Shown here piece by piece: positions 8,704-16,327 of a DNA stretch of 64,000 bases. The translations under genes were made by a program, and so were the position numbers. The number at the start of each line of letters is the position of its first letter. Within the stretch, counting starts at the first letter, position 1. This DNA is from CAVXSP01 sp963764505 (lineage in GTDB: Bacteria; Acidobacteriota; Vicinamibacteria; Vicinamibacterales; SCN-69-37): the NCBI GenBank assembly GCA_963764505.1, contig CAVXSP010000001.1, positions 124,001 through 188,000 on the forward strand, written 5' to 3'. A model generated the notes under the pieces. It did not search any database. It saw only the letters and a program-made list of their open reading frames with translations, and had not been told where the DNA came from.

Positions 8704-9421
8704 GTGTCGGATCCGGCGACAGGCCGAGGAGCGCCAGCCCGGCGCGGTACCTCGAGACGGGCTGCGTCTTGAGTGCGAACTGCTCGACCAGCTGCTTGAA
8801 CGCCGCCGGCAGCGCCACGCAGTACTTCAGCTCGACGATGTGCTGACCCTGCAGCAGCGGGAGACCCACTCCGGGAAGAAACGCCCGGTCCGGCAGCGGC
8901 AGCACGCGGAGATCGAAATCGACGGTCATCCGGAACGTGCCCGTGCTCGACGTGCCGAGCCGCGCCGTCCGGCAATAGCACACCTGGACGAGCGGACGGA
9001 GACCGCGGGCGAGCACCCGCCGATGGAACCAGTAGCCATGCCAGTCCGGATCCGGCTCGCGGCCCTCGAGCCGATCGAACTCGATGACGGGCACTGTCGT
9101 ACGGCGCTTGATCAGCACCCGATCGGTGCGGAACTTGCGCTCGAGGAACATCACCGGGCTGCCGCCGTACCGGCGGACGCGGTACCTGCTCTTGCCGTAC
9201 GACCCGCGCCGGTGGAAGACGTCGAACCGCTCGGTCTCGAAATAGAGGCTCGTCGTCGCGTACTCGTCGCGGTGGGGGCCGGCGCCGAACTCGTCCGCCT
9301 GCAGGTGCTCGCGCATCCAGCCCTGGATCCGCGGCGCGAGCTCGTCGCTCACGACGAACTTGATCTCCCGGGCACGCGACCGGGTCTCCCGCGAGTGCAC
9401 ACTGGCGTCGACCTGTGGCAT
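8696..9421 (-). CDS. VTC-domain (polyphosphate polymerase-type) protein
   Basis: Protein of 241 residues made almost wholly of a VTC domain, the triphosphate-tunnel fold used by yeast Vtc4 to make polyphosphate. Expected basic and acidic tunnel motifs are visible: EIKFVVS near the N-terminus, YATTSLYFET, KSRYRVRRYG, MFLERKF, LIKRR and a late VELKYC. Likely a cytosolic enzyme acting on nucleotide triphosphates or polyphosphate at the membrane with the DUF4956 partner. I use ATG 9421, preceded by GAGGG; the longer GTG start at 9457 has poorer spacing. First gene of a three-gene minus-strand operon. Confidence 0.88.
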   Translation of the reverse strand: MPQVDASVHSRETRSRAREIKFVVSDELAPRIQGWMREHLQADEFGAGPHRDEYATTSLYFETERFDVFHRRGSYGKSRYRVRRYGGSPVMFLERKFRTDRVLIKRRTTVPVIEFDRLEGREPDPDWHGYWFHRRVLARGLRPLVQVCYCRTARLGTSSTGTFRMTVDFDLRVLPLPDRAFLPGVGLPLLQGQHIVELKYCVALPAAFKQLVEQFALKTQPVSRYRAGLALLGLSPDPTHA

Positions 9422-9483
9422 GGCCCTCGGTTTCCGTTGCGGGCCATTGTGGATCACAAACCTCTCGCCGAACCGGTGTCATT

Positions 9484-9492
9484 TGCTACAAT
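9484..9492 (+). promoter_or_regulatory. Candidate extended -10 promoter of the STAS gene
   Basis: TGCTACAAT fits an extended -10 element (TGn then a TATAAT-like hexamer) 66 nt before the STAS start codon. No good -35 hexamer is seen at 16-18 nt spacing. Confidence 0.4.
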
Positions 9493-9557
9493 CGCGCCGC
9501 GGGCTGGGGCACTCACAGCACCATCCTTGGTTTCTTCTTCGTCGACAAGGGGGCCTG

Positions 9558-9900
9558 ATGGTCATCGGGCAGGAGACGGTCGGGGAAGTCGCGGTACCTG
9601 AGCTTGAGCGGCGCGTTCAGGCTCGGCGAAGGGGACGGCACGCTGAAGGACAAGGTGCACAGCCTGGTCTTTCAGGGCCACAAGCAGATCGCCCTGGACC
9701 TGGGCGGCCTGTCCTACATGGACAGCGCCGGCCTGGGTGAGCTCGTCTCGGTGCATGCGACCGTGACGCGCGCCGGCGGACAGATCAAGATCTTCAACCT
9801 GACGAAGCGGGTGTCGGACCTGTTGAGCATCACGAAGCTGCTGATGGTCTTCGACGTGTACGACTCGAAGGACGAGACGCTGAAGAGCTTCGGCAGCTAG
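9558..9900 (+). CDS. STAS-domain anti-anti-sigma factor-like protein, apparent single-base frameshift
   Basis: Small regulator of the SpoIIAA/RsbV type that would bind an anti-sigma or kinase partner when dephosphorylated. The phosphorylatable serine is in SYMDSAGLGELV. ATG 9558 follows an AAGGGGG ribosome site and reads MVIGQETVGEVAV, then must shift to reach LSLSGAFRLGEGDG. Dropping one C from the CC at 9597-9598 gives one continuous STAS domain of about 113 residues. As written, the conserved half is open only from TTG 9604 (98 residues), which would lose the first beta strand. A sequencing insertion is more likely than decay, because everything downstream is perfectly conserved. Confidence 0.8.
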
Positions 9901-9908
9901 GAACGCGC

Positions 9909-9925
9909 GCGGCGCTGTGCGCCGC
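9909..9925 (+). terminator. Candidate hairpin terminator between convergent genes
   Basis: GCGGCGC-TGT-GCGCCGC is a perfect 7-bp stem with a 3-nt loop, 8 nt after the STAS stop and before the convergent gene ending at 9934. It has no T-run, so it may be a bidirectional hairpin rather than a classical intrinsic terminator. Confidence 0.4.
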
Positions 9926-9933
9926 TGTTCCCG

Positions 9934-10416
9934 CTATTCGACGATGGTCAGCTGGGCGGCCTGCGAGGGCATTTCCTGGAACGTCCCGGTGCGCCCGTAC
10001 CGGTCCTTCGCTGTCACCGTATAGCCGAGCACGCCGGTCGGCGCGTCGTCCGGCACGATCCATTTCGCCGTCCAGAAGCGCTGCGCCGGGTTGTTGCCCG
10101 CCGTGTCGCGGTAGCGGGCGGACAGGTCCACGCTCTTGCCGCCGTAGGTCAGGTGGACGACGACGTCAGCCGACGGCTCCGGCTGGCCGGTTCCGCCGTC
10201 GACGACCCGCACGCGGAACCCGACCGGGTCACCGTGCTTGAACCGGTTCTTGAGGAAGCAGTTCTCCGGCTTGCCTGGCCCGGCGAACAGGGCCAGATCG
10301 CTGAACACGACGAGCTGTCCGCCCGAGGGCGCCTGCCCGCCGACCTGGCTCGGCGAGGCCCCGACCAGGACCAGGAGTCCGGCACCCGCCAGCGCAACGC
10401 TCAACCATCGGCGCAT
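9934..10416 (-). CDS. Secreted Ig-like protein of unknown function
   Basis: No family recognised with confidence. The 160-residue product has a signal peptide (MRRWLSVALAGAGLLVLVGASPSQ) and a mature part with the alternating hydrophobic pattern of an immunoglobulin or macroglobulin-like beta sandwich (VGFRVRVVDGGTG, VVVHLTYGGKSV, GVLGYTVTAKDRYG). It starts 12 nt after the stop of the upstream duplicated-domain lipoprotein on the same strand, so the two are probably co-transcribed and work together outside the cytoplasm. Confidence 0.7.
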   Translation of the reverse strand: MRRWLSVALAGAGLLVLVGASPSQVGGQAPSGGQLVVFSDLALFAGPGKPENCFLKNRFKHGDPVGFRVRVVDGGTGQPEPSADVVVHLTYGGKSVDLSARYRDTAGNNPAQRFWTAKWIVPDDAPTGVLGYTVTAKDRYGRTGTFQEMPSQAAQLTIVE

Positions 10417-10428
10417 GGAACGTCCAGT

Positions 10429-11940
10429 CTAGCGGGTCCGTCGGGCACTGTCGAGCGGCGCACCCGGCGCCGGCGAATCGGCCCGCGACGGCGTCACGTC
10501 GAAGGTGAACCGCAGGGCGGGAATGCGGTTGCCCGGATGATCCTCGGCATAGCTGAGCTGAGGCGTGCGATAGAGCAGTTGCTCGCCGGCGCCGGCCGGG
10601 CCCTGATAGATGCCGGGATACAGATCGATCAGGTGCGCGCCCGGCGCGCCCGACGCAACGAAGTTGATCACGACGTCGCCCTGGCTGTTGAACCCGCACG
10701 CGTACCCCATGTAGGCGTTGTCGTAGGTCGCGACGTAGATGTTGTCGTACTCGGTCCAGCCGACGCCCTTCAGGTGCAGCCGAACCGGCGTGCCCACGGG
10801 GCCCGACGTGGGCGTCATATCGACGATGCTGGTCTCGATCACGAAGTGCGTCCGCGCGAGCACATTGGCGCCGTCCATGAGCACGAGCGCGTGGCGCCCG
10901 CCGAGATCGTCGGGAATCGTGACGGGCACGTCGAGGCGGCCGTCGGCGCCGACCGGCACGCGGCCGAGCTCCCGCTCGTTGGCCGCGAACCCGTCGCCGC
11001 TCACGCGGCTGCCGGCGAACGACTGCCACACGAGCTTCAATCCCGCGCCGGCCGGGAATCCTTCACCGGCCAGCCGCGCCGACGTCTGCACCGGGCCTTG
11101 AGTGGGCGTCAGCGTCACGGCGGCGTTGTCGAGCCGCACCTCCGCATCCGGCACCGGCTGCTGCGGGTACGGCTCCGCATAGGCCGGCGGGCGCAACGCG
11201 CGTGCCTCGGTCGTCCGGAACGTGAACTGCGGACGAGGCAGGTACGCGGTCGGCGCCTGCTCGAAGTTGAGATAGCTCTGCCCCTGGTACCCGGTATAGA
11301 CCTTGACGACGTGATCGCCCGGCGCGCCCGCGGCGCGAAAGCGCGCAGTCGCGCTGCCGTGCGTCCCGGCGGCGGAGACCCATCCCACCTCGTGGTTGTC
11401 CCAATTGACCACCCACGTGCTCTCCATCGTCCGCCAGCCGATCCCTTCGACGCGAAGCTCGATTGGCGTGCCGACGGGACCGGCGCGCGGCGTCATCTCG
11501 AAGCTCTGGGTCACTTCCAGGCCGTTCTGCGCCACGGTCTTTCCGTCGACCCGCACGAGGACGTCGTGAACGCCGCCGTAGTCCTCAGGGATCGCGAACG
11601 CCGCGTCGAGGCGTCCGTCGGGGCCGACCGGGAAGCGGCCGAGCGAACGCTCGGCGTCGGCGTATTTCTTCCCTCTGAAATGGTAGTAGTCCTCGATCAC
11701 CCATCCTCCGGTGACCGTCTTCCACACGAGCTCCGCCGCCCGTCCGGGCGCAAGACCGTCGACGGCCGCGTGCACGCGTGCGCCCACGACGGGTCGTTCG
11801 TACACGAGCTGCAATCGTTTGACGTCCGTGTCGCTGCGCGCCGCAGCGGGGCCGGCGCTGCTCGACGGCGGCGTCGATGCCCCCCCGGAGCACGCAGAGA
11901 GAACGCCGCTCAGCAGCAGCGAAACGAGCACGCGCGGCAT
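10429..11940 (-). CDS. Lipoprotein with internally duplicated IPT/TIG-like halves
   Basis: Lipoprotein of 503 residues: lipobox LLSGVLSAC, then a Ser/Gly/Ala linker. The mature part is a tandem duplication. Each half has a beta-sandwich segment ending in a PVG-DGRLD--IP-D-GG-H motif, followed by a segment beginning (E/D)MTP--GPVGTP with --GW. The blocks fall at about residues 40-245 and 270-495. The MTP--GPVGTP pattern resembles IPT/TIG or filamin-like domains that bind ligands or polysaccharides at the surface; no catalytic motif is seen. I start at ATG 11940, preceded by AAGGAG, rather than a longer frame opening at 12003. It is divergent from the DUF3500 gene over a 109-nt gap. Confidence 0.78.
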   Translation of the reverse strand: MPRVLVSLLLSGVLSACSGGASTPPSSSAGPAAARSDTDVKRLQLVYERPVVGARVHAAVDGLAPGRAAELVWKTVTGGWVIEDYYHFRGKKYADAERSLGRFPVGPDGRLDAAFAIPEDYGGVHDVLVRVDGKTVAQNGLEVTQSFEMTPRAGPVGTPIELRVEGIGWRTMESTWVVNWDNHEVGWVSAAGTHGSATARFRAAGAPGDHVVKVYTGYQGQSYLNFEQAPTAYLPRPQFTFRTTEARALRPPAYAEPYPQQPVPDAEVRLDNAAVTLTPTQGPVQTSARLAGEGFPAGAGLKLVWQSFAGSRVSGDGFAANERELGRVPVGADGRLDVPVTIPDDLGGRHALVLMDGANVLARTHFVIETSIVDMTPTSGPVGTPVRLHLKGVGWTEYDNIYVATYDNAYMGYACGFNSQGDVVINFVASGAPGAHLIDLYPGIYQGPAGAGEQLLYRTPQLSYAEDHPGNRIPALRFTFDVTPSRADSPAPGAPLDSARRTR

Positions 11941-12049
11941 GGATCGATGACTCCTTCGAGGAGTGTGCTCCCTTCGACGACCGTGGGGCAAGGGCCGCGG
12001 CACTTTCCTCTTGTGCCGCTTCGGGTTTTGCCGTCAGATCAACCGCGTC

Positions 12050-13153
12050 ATGAGGAACCGCCTCGCTCTTTCGCTGCTCCTGCTCCCGCTCCTCGCGCTC
12101 GTCGTCGTGCCCGCCGGAGGCGCCGGCGTTCGGACGGCGACCGTCCAGCGTGGCGCTGCGGCGACGCCGACCGGCGCGGACGTCCTGGCGCGCAGCGTCG
12201 CAGCCGCGACGAGGTTCCTCGATTCGCTCGATCCCGCGGAGCGGGTCAAGGCGGCATTCGCGTTCGACAGCCCGCAGAAGAAGAACTGGTCGAACCTGCC
12301 GACGGGCATCTTCCAGCGCAACAGCCTGCGCGTCGGTGACATGACCGACCCGCAGCGGCAGGCAGCCTTCGCGCTGCTCGAAATCGTGCTGAGCCGCACC
12401 GGGTATCAGAAGGTGCTCGACATCATGAACGGCGACGAGGTGCTGAAGACGCAGGGCGGCGGACGGACCGGCGGACGGCCCGGCGCATCCGGGCGTGGCG
12501 GCCGCGGCCGTGGCGGCCCGGCGTTCGGCAAGGACGAGTACTACATGGCGATTCTCGGTGCGCCCTCCGAGTCGACGCCGTGGATGATTCAGTTCGGCGG
12601 GCATCATCTTGGGATCAACGTCACGATCGCCGGCCCCCACGACGTGATGACGCCGAGCCTGCCGGCGGCGCAGCCGGCCACCTACACGCTGAACGGGCAA
12701 ACCGTCCGGCCGCTCGGCCGCGAGAACGACGAGGGGTTCGCGCTCATCAACGCGCTCGACGCCCGCCAGCGGCAGCAGGCGATTCTTCCCTACCAGGTGA
12801 ACGACCTCGTACTCGGTCCGCTCGCGGACGGCAAGGTCATCCAGCCGGAAGGCCTCCAGGCTTCGGCGATGAGGCCGCCGCAGCAGGAGATGCTGCTCAC
12901 GCTGACGCACGAGTGGGTCGGCATGCTGAACGACGAGGCGGCTTCCGAGCGCATGGCGGAGATCCGCGCCAATCTGCCGAAGACCTGGTTCGCCTGGAGC
13001 GGGTCGACCACCAACGGCGAGCTCGCCTACTATCGCATCCAGGGTCCGACGCTGGTGATCGAGTACGCGCCGCAGCAGGGCGACCTCGATCACATCCATA
13101 CGATCTATCGCGACCCGACGAACGACTACGGCGCCACACTCGTGGCGCGTTGA
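12050..13153 (+). CDS. DUF3500 domain-containing secreted protein
   Basis: Protein of 367 residues: signal peptide (MRNRLALSLLLLPLLALVVVPAGGAG) then a DUF3500 domain with family landmarks (LDPAERVKAAFAFDS, LLEIVLSRTGYQKVLDIM, WMIQFGGHHLGINVTI, QQEMLLTLTHEWVG). A Gly/Arg-rich insert lies at about residues 138-158. The function of DUF3500 is unknown; the conserved His pair in FGGHH could be a metal or catalytic site. ATG 12050 directly precedes the signal peptide; a longer in-frame start at 11963 would add 29 non-signal residues. Followed after 9 nt by a second exported protein, so likely an operon. Confidence 0.85.
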   Translation: MRNRLALSLLLLPLLALVVVPAGGAGVRTATVQRGAAATPTGADVLARSVAAATRFLDSLDPAERVKAAFAFDSPQKKNWSNLPTGIFQRNSLRVGDMTDPQRQAAFALLEIVLSRTGYQKVLDIMNGDEVLKTQGGGRTGGRPGASGRGGRGRGGPAFGKDEYYMAILGAPSESTPWMIQFGGHHLGINVTIAGPHDVMTPSLPAAQPATYTLNGQTVRPLGRENDEGFALINALDARQRQQAILPYQVNDLVLGPLADGKVIQPEGLQASAMRPPQQEMLLTLTHEWVGMLNDEAASERMAEIRANLPKTWFAWSGSTTNGELAYYRIQGPTLVIEYAPQQGDLDHIHTIYRDPTNDYGATLVAR

Positions 13154-13162
13154 GGACGGCCG

Positions 13163-13876
13163 ATGCGTGGGAGCCCGGCCCGATCGCTCCGTGGCCGCCA
13201 TCCTGCGGCATTCGCCGCCGCGGCGATCGCATGGATCCTGCTTCCTGCGGCGTCCGCGGCGCACCGGCTCGACGAATACCTGCAGGCCACGCGCGTGTCG
13301 ATCGGACGTGAGCGCACCGACGTCGAGATCGATCTGACGCCGGGCGTCGCCGTCGCGGACGAAGTGCTCGCGGCGATCGACACGGACCGAAACGGCGTCC
13401 TCTCCGCCGGGGAGGGCGAGTCGTACGCGCGAACGGTGCTCGCGGCGATCTCCGTGGAGCTCGATGGCCTGAGCCGGACGGTTCGCCTGCGGACGCAGCA
13501 GCTTCCGGCGCCCGACGCCGCCCGTGAAGGCGTGGGCACGATCCGCCTGCGCGCGACGGTCGACACGCCCGCCGCCGAAGGGCCTCACGCGCTGGTCTAC
13601 CGGAACGTGCACTGGCCCGGGCTGAGCGTCTATCTCGCCAATGCGCTCGTCCCGGACGACCCTGCGATCGAGATCACGCGACAGTCGCGGGATCCCTTGC
13701 AGCACGAGCTCCGCATCGACTACCGCATTGCCGGTGGCCAGAAGTCGCCCGGCTGGGCAGGGCTGCTCGCAGCATTGGTCACGGCGACCGTTGCGACCCT
13801 GGCGGTCTGGCGCCGCCGCCAGGGGACGGACCGCGGACGCGCTTCGGGGCGACGTTTTCGCTGGCGAGGCGTATGA
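13163..13876 (+). CDS. Exported protein with one EF-hand-like loop, HupE N-domain-like
   Basis: Protein of 237 residues with an N-terminal signal or anchor, an AHRLDEYLQATRVSI block, a calcium-loop-like segment DTDRNGVLSAGE (about residues 73-84), and a C-terminal membrane helix (GLLAALVTATVATLAVW) followed by Arg-rich residues. The HRLDEYLQ block and the order of segments resemble the periplasmic N-terminal part of some HupE/UreJ-type membrane proteins, but the multi-helix HupE domain is absent. It may be a stand-alone version or a truncated one. It lies 9 nt after the DUF3500 stop. Confidence 0.65.
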   Translation: MRGSPARSLRGRHPAAFAAAAIAWILLPAASAAHRLDEYLQATRVSIGRERTDVEIDLTPGVAVADEVLAAIDTDRNGVLSAGEGESYARTVLAAISVELDGLSRTVRLRTQQLPAPDAAREGVGTIRLRATVDTPAAEGPHALVYRNVHWPGLSVYLANALVPDDPAIEITRQSRDPLQHELRIDYRIAGGQKSPGWAGLLAALVTATVATLAVWRRRQGTDRGRASGRRFRWRGV

Positions 13877-13892
13877 TGTCGGTACGGCGCCA

Positions 13893-14288
13893 GTGAGCCC
13901 GAAGATGGTCGTGGACGATTTTCGCCGCATCGCCCTGAGCTTCCGCGAGACCGTGGAGGGGCGTCACCACGGACATCCCGATTTCCGTGTGCGCGGCAAG
14001 ATTTTCGCGACCATCGGCTACCCGGACTCGGGGTGGGCGATGGTCAAGCTGACGCCGCCGCAGCAGACGCGCTTCATCGCCGCCCATCCGGAATGTTTTC
14101 AGTGCGTCAAGGGCGCGTGGGGCCGGCGCGGCGCCACGAACCTGAACCTGTTCGCCGCGACCCTGCCGCTCGTGCGCCGCAGTCTCGCCCTGGCCCACCG
14201 CAACGTCATGGCCTCACAGGAACGCGTGCCGCTACGGTCGCCGGCCGATCAGGATCGCGCGCCGGCCGCGAAGAAGAAGGCGTCCTAG
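13893..14288 (+). CDS. MmcQ/YjbR family protein
   Basis: Small protein of about 131 residues of the YjbR fold (formerly DUF419), with the family sequence pattern VVDDFRRIALSF---VE--HHGHPDFRVRGKIFATIGY and a WAMVKLTPPQQ segment. It is related to DNA-binding or double-wing proteins; its cellular role is unclear. I start at GTG 13893; ATG 13905 is a slightly shorter option and neither has a strong ribosome site. The last 83 nt overlap tail-to-tail with the convergent membrane glycosyltransferase-like gene. Confidence 0.82.
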   Translation: MSPKMVVDDFRRIALSFRETVEGRHHGHPDFRVRGKIFATIGYPDSGWAMVKLTPPQQTRFIAAHPECFQCVKGAWGRRGATNLNLFAATLPLVRRSLALAHRNVMASQERVPLRSPADQDRAPAAKKKAS

Positions 14289-16014
14289 CCGCGCCGCGGA
14301 CGGCGACGCGCCGCGCGCGAGCGGCCGGAGGCAGCGGCACGACCTTTTCCGCGCCGACGATCTCGATCGACGCCGACTGAACGGACGAGTCCACGAGCCC
14401 GTCCACCAGGTGCGGCCACCGGTGGGACGAGCCCGGCTCGAGGATGTACTTCAGCACCCCGCGGGACTCCTTCAGCGGCTGTCCTTCCCGGCCAACATAC
14501 CGCGCGACGTACTCCAGGTCGACGTACGCGGCGGAGTCGCCTCCGTTCTCGACCGTCACGTCGAAGACCGACACGCGGCCGAACGCACCCCTGGACCAGC
14601 CCGCGCGCACGACGCGCAGATCCTCCCGCGGCGCGGCGCGCGCGAACCCGGACGGCGGCGGGATCGGCGCCGGCATCAGATTGACGGGGAGATGCGCCGC
14701 CGTCCGCCGGTCGCCGAGCAGGCGGTCGTCGCGCAGATCGATCGCCCGCTGCACGAGCGCGCGGTTCTGGTAGAGCGACCGCTCGGGCATCTCCACGGCC
14801 GCGAACCCGGCATGGAACGCGGCATTGACGGCGAGCAGCGCCGCGAGCAGCCAGCGCACCGTGCGGCGCCCCGCGTACTGCGCGTAGCAGTACATCGCGT
14901 ACAACGTGGCGACGGGAAGAACGACGTACGACGCGTGCGCCTGCGGCTCGCGGATCGAGAACCAGTAGCTCACGTACACGAGCACCACCGTGCCGGCGGC
15001 CAGGAGCCGGACCGCCGTCCACTCCGGATGCTTCCCGTCCGAACGGAAGCCGGTCGCGACGAAGACCAGGGGCTGAACGATCGCGCAGACGAGGAGAATC
15101 AGCGCGAGCGGCGCCAGCCACCAGCAGCGGACGAGGAGCGCGATCCGCTCCGCGAGGTTGAGTCCGATGAACCGGTTGATCTCGACGCTGGCGAACGAAA
15201 GGAATCGCGCGAGTAGCGTGAGCAGGGCCGCAGCTCCCAGCGGATGAACGACGACGTTGCGCTCCACGCCGCCGAGACCGGCCTCGCCTCCGGCCAGGAT
15301 CGTGGGCAGCAGCAGCGCGCCCGGGACCGCGGCGCCGGCGAGGAACCCGGCCGCCGCCCGGAGCATCGCGCCGCCCGCGGGACGGCGCCGCAGCATGGCG
15401 ACCGCTGCCGTCAGCACGTAGGCCGGCAGCACCACGGCCGAGAGGTGGCACTGCACGACCCAGGTCAGGCCGAAGCCCATGAGGGCCCACGCGAACGCCG
15501 GACGGATCAGACCAGCCGACACGGCCGGCACGGCCTCGAAGAACCCGAGAAAGAATGGAATGGCGCCCGCGAGCACGTACGACGTGTTGTTGACGTGCGT
15601 GGAGAAGTGCAGCGTCCACGGCGCGGTCAGCAGCCAGCCCCACACGAACCAGCGCGGCACTTCCGGCAGCCGGCGACTCAGATACCAGGCGAACGCCGCG
15701 AGCGCCGCGAACGACAGGACGTTCAACAGAACGACCGGACTTTCCGGCGCGCGCCAGACGGCGAGCGGGGCCGCAATCAGCAGTCCCTGGAGCGCACCCG
15801 GCAGCCGGCTCTGGCTCCAGACGACGTCCGCGCCGTAGTACGGCCAGCTGTGGCGAGCGTACGCCTGCAGGCCGACGAGGTACACCTGGCGCTCGTCTTC
15901 CGTCCAGAAGCTGGCGGCGAGCCCGAACGCGAGCCGAAACGCGAAACACGCGACCAAAACGAGCGCCAGCACGAGCGCTCGCCGTGCGCGGCGACGACGG
16001 AAGTGGACGTTCAA
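14206..16014 (-). CDS. Polytopic membrane protein, GT-C (GT39/ArnT-like) glycosyltransferase-like
   Basis: Protein of 602 residues with about 11-12 membrane helices up to residue 420 and a soluble beta-rich C-terminal domain. The first outside loop has an acidic motif (FWTEDERQVYLVGLQAYA) where GT-C glycosyltransferases keep catalytic Asp/Glu, and the overall layout matches that fold; this is inference, since no stronger signature is seen. If correct, it would move sugars from a polyprenyl-phosphate donor in the periplasm. The Arg/Pro/Ser-rich tail overlaps the 3' end of the convergent YjbR gene by 83 nt, so the true conserved protein may end earlier. Confidence 0.65.
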   Translation of the reverse strand: MNVHFRRRRARRALVLALVLVACFAFRLAFGLAASFWTEDERQVYLVGLQAYARHSWPYYGADVVWSQSRLPGALQGLLIAAPLAVWRAPESPVVLLNVLSFAALAAFAWYLSRRLPEVPRWFVWGWLLTAPWTLHFSTHVNNTSYVLAGAIPFFLGFFEAVPAVSAGLIRPAFAWALMGFGLTWVVQCHLSAVVLPAYVLTAAVAMLRRRPAGGAMLRAAAGFLAGAAVPGALLLPTILAGGEAGLGGVERNVVVHPLGAAALLTLLARFLSFASVEINRFIGLNLAERIALLVRCWWLAPLALILLVCAIVQPLVFVATGFRSDGKHPEWTAVRLLAAGTVVLVYVSYWFSIREPQAHASYVVLPVATLYAMYCYAQYAGRRTVRWLLAALLAVNAAFHAGFAAVEMPERSLYQNRALVQRAIDLRDDRLLGDRRTAAHLPVNLMPAPIPPPSGFARAAPREDLRVVRAGWSRGAFGRVSVFDVTVENGGDSAAYVDLEYVARYVGREGQPLKESRGVLKYILEPGSSHRWPHLVDGLVDSSVQSASIEIVGAEKVVPLPPAARARRVAVRGAARTPSSSRPARDPDRPATVAARVPVRP

Positions 16015-16327
16015 CAGCGACCGATCATACTGGCCTCGACGCCGCCCGTTCGTGCTGGCCCTGGTCCTGCTCGATCAATCAATCAATGGCGACCGGCAAG
16101 ATAGACGACCGTCACGCTTGCCGCATGAGTGCCTGGATAGTTCATGCCGCCGCTGACGCGCACCTTCAGATCCGAACAGCAGGAGAACGCGGATGGGGCT
16201 GAGCATGAAGAGGTCCAGTCGGATTGGGTCGGCCGGGCCCAGCCCAGCAGCTCGAGGCCGCACGTCGCGCTCGGCACGGCAATCGGCTTCGATCGATCCG
16301 CTCCGCGCGTTCCGTCACGAACGACGG
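16015..16327. other. Non-coding gap with a short tandem repeat
   Basis: A 313-nt gap between the GT-C-like gene and the SGNH hydrolase. It holds a four-base repeat (GATCAATCAATCAAT at about 16072-16086). On the minus strand an open frame ends at 16083 that could be a degraded protein tail (ending VTVVYLAGRH), but it has no start of its own and no recognisable family. I see no promoter, RNA or operator here. Confidence 0.4.

Noticed and set aside
11585..13930. 781-residue minus-strand frame over the DUF3500 region
   Set aside because: Antisense shadow of DUF3500 and the EF-hand-like gene; composition is Arg-rich without domain structure.
16083..16327. Separate small gene on the minus strand ending VVYLAGRH
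   Set aside because: No start codon of its own between the SGNH stop and this frame, and no recognisable family; listed only as gap content.
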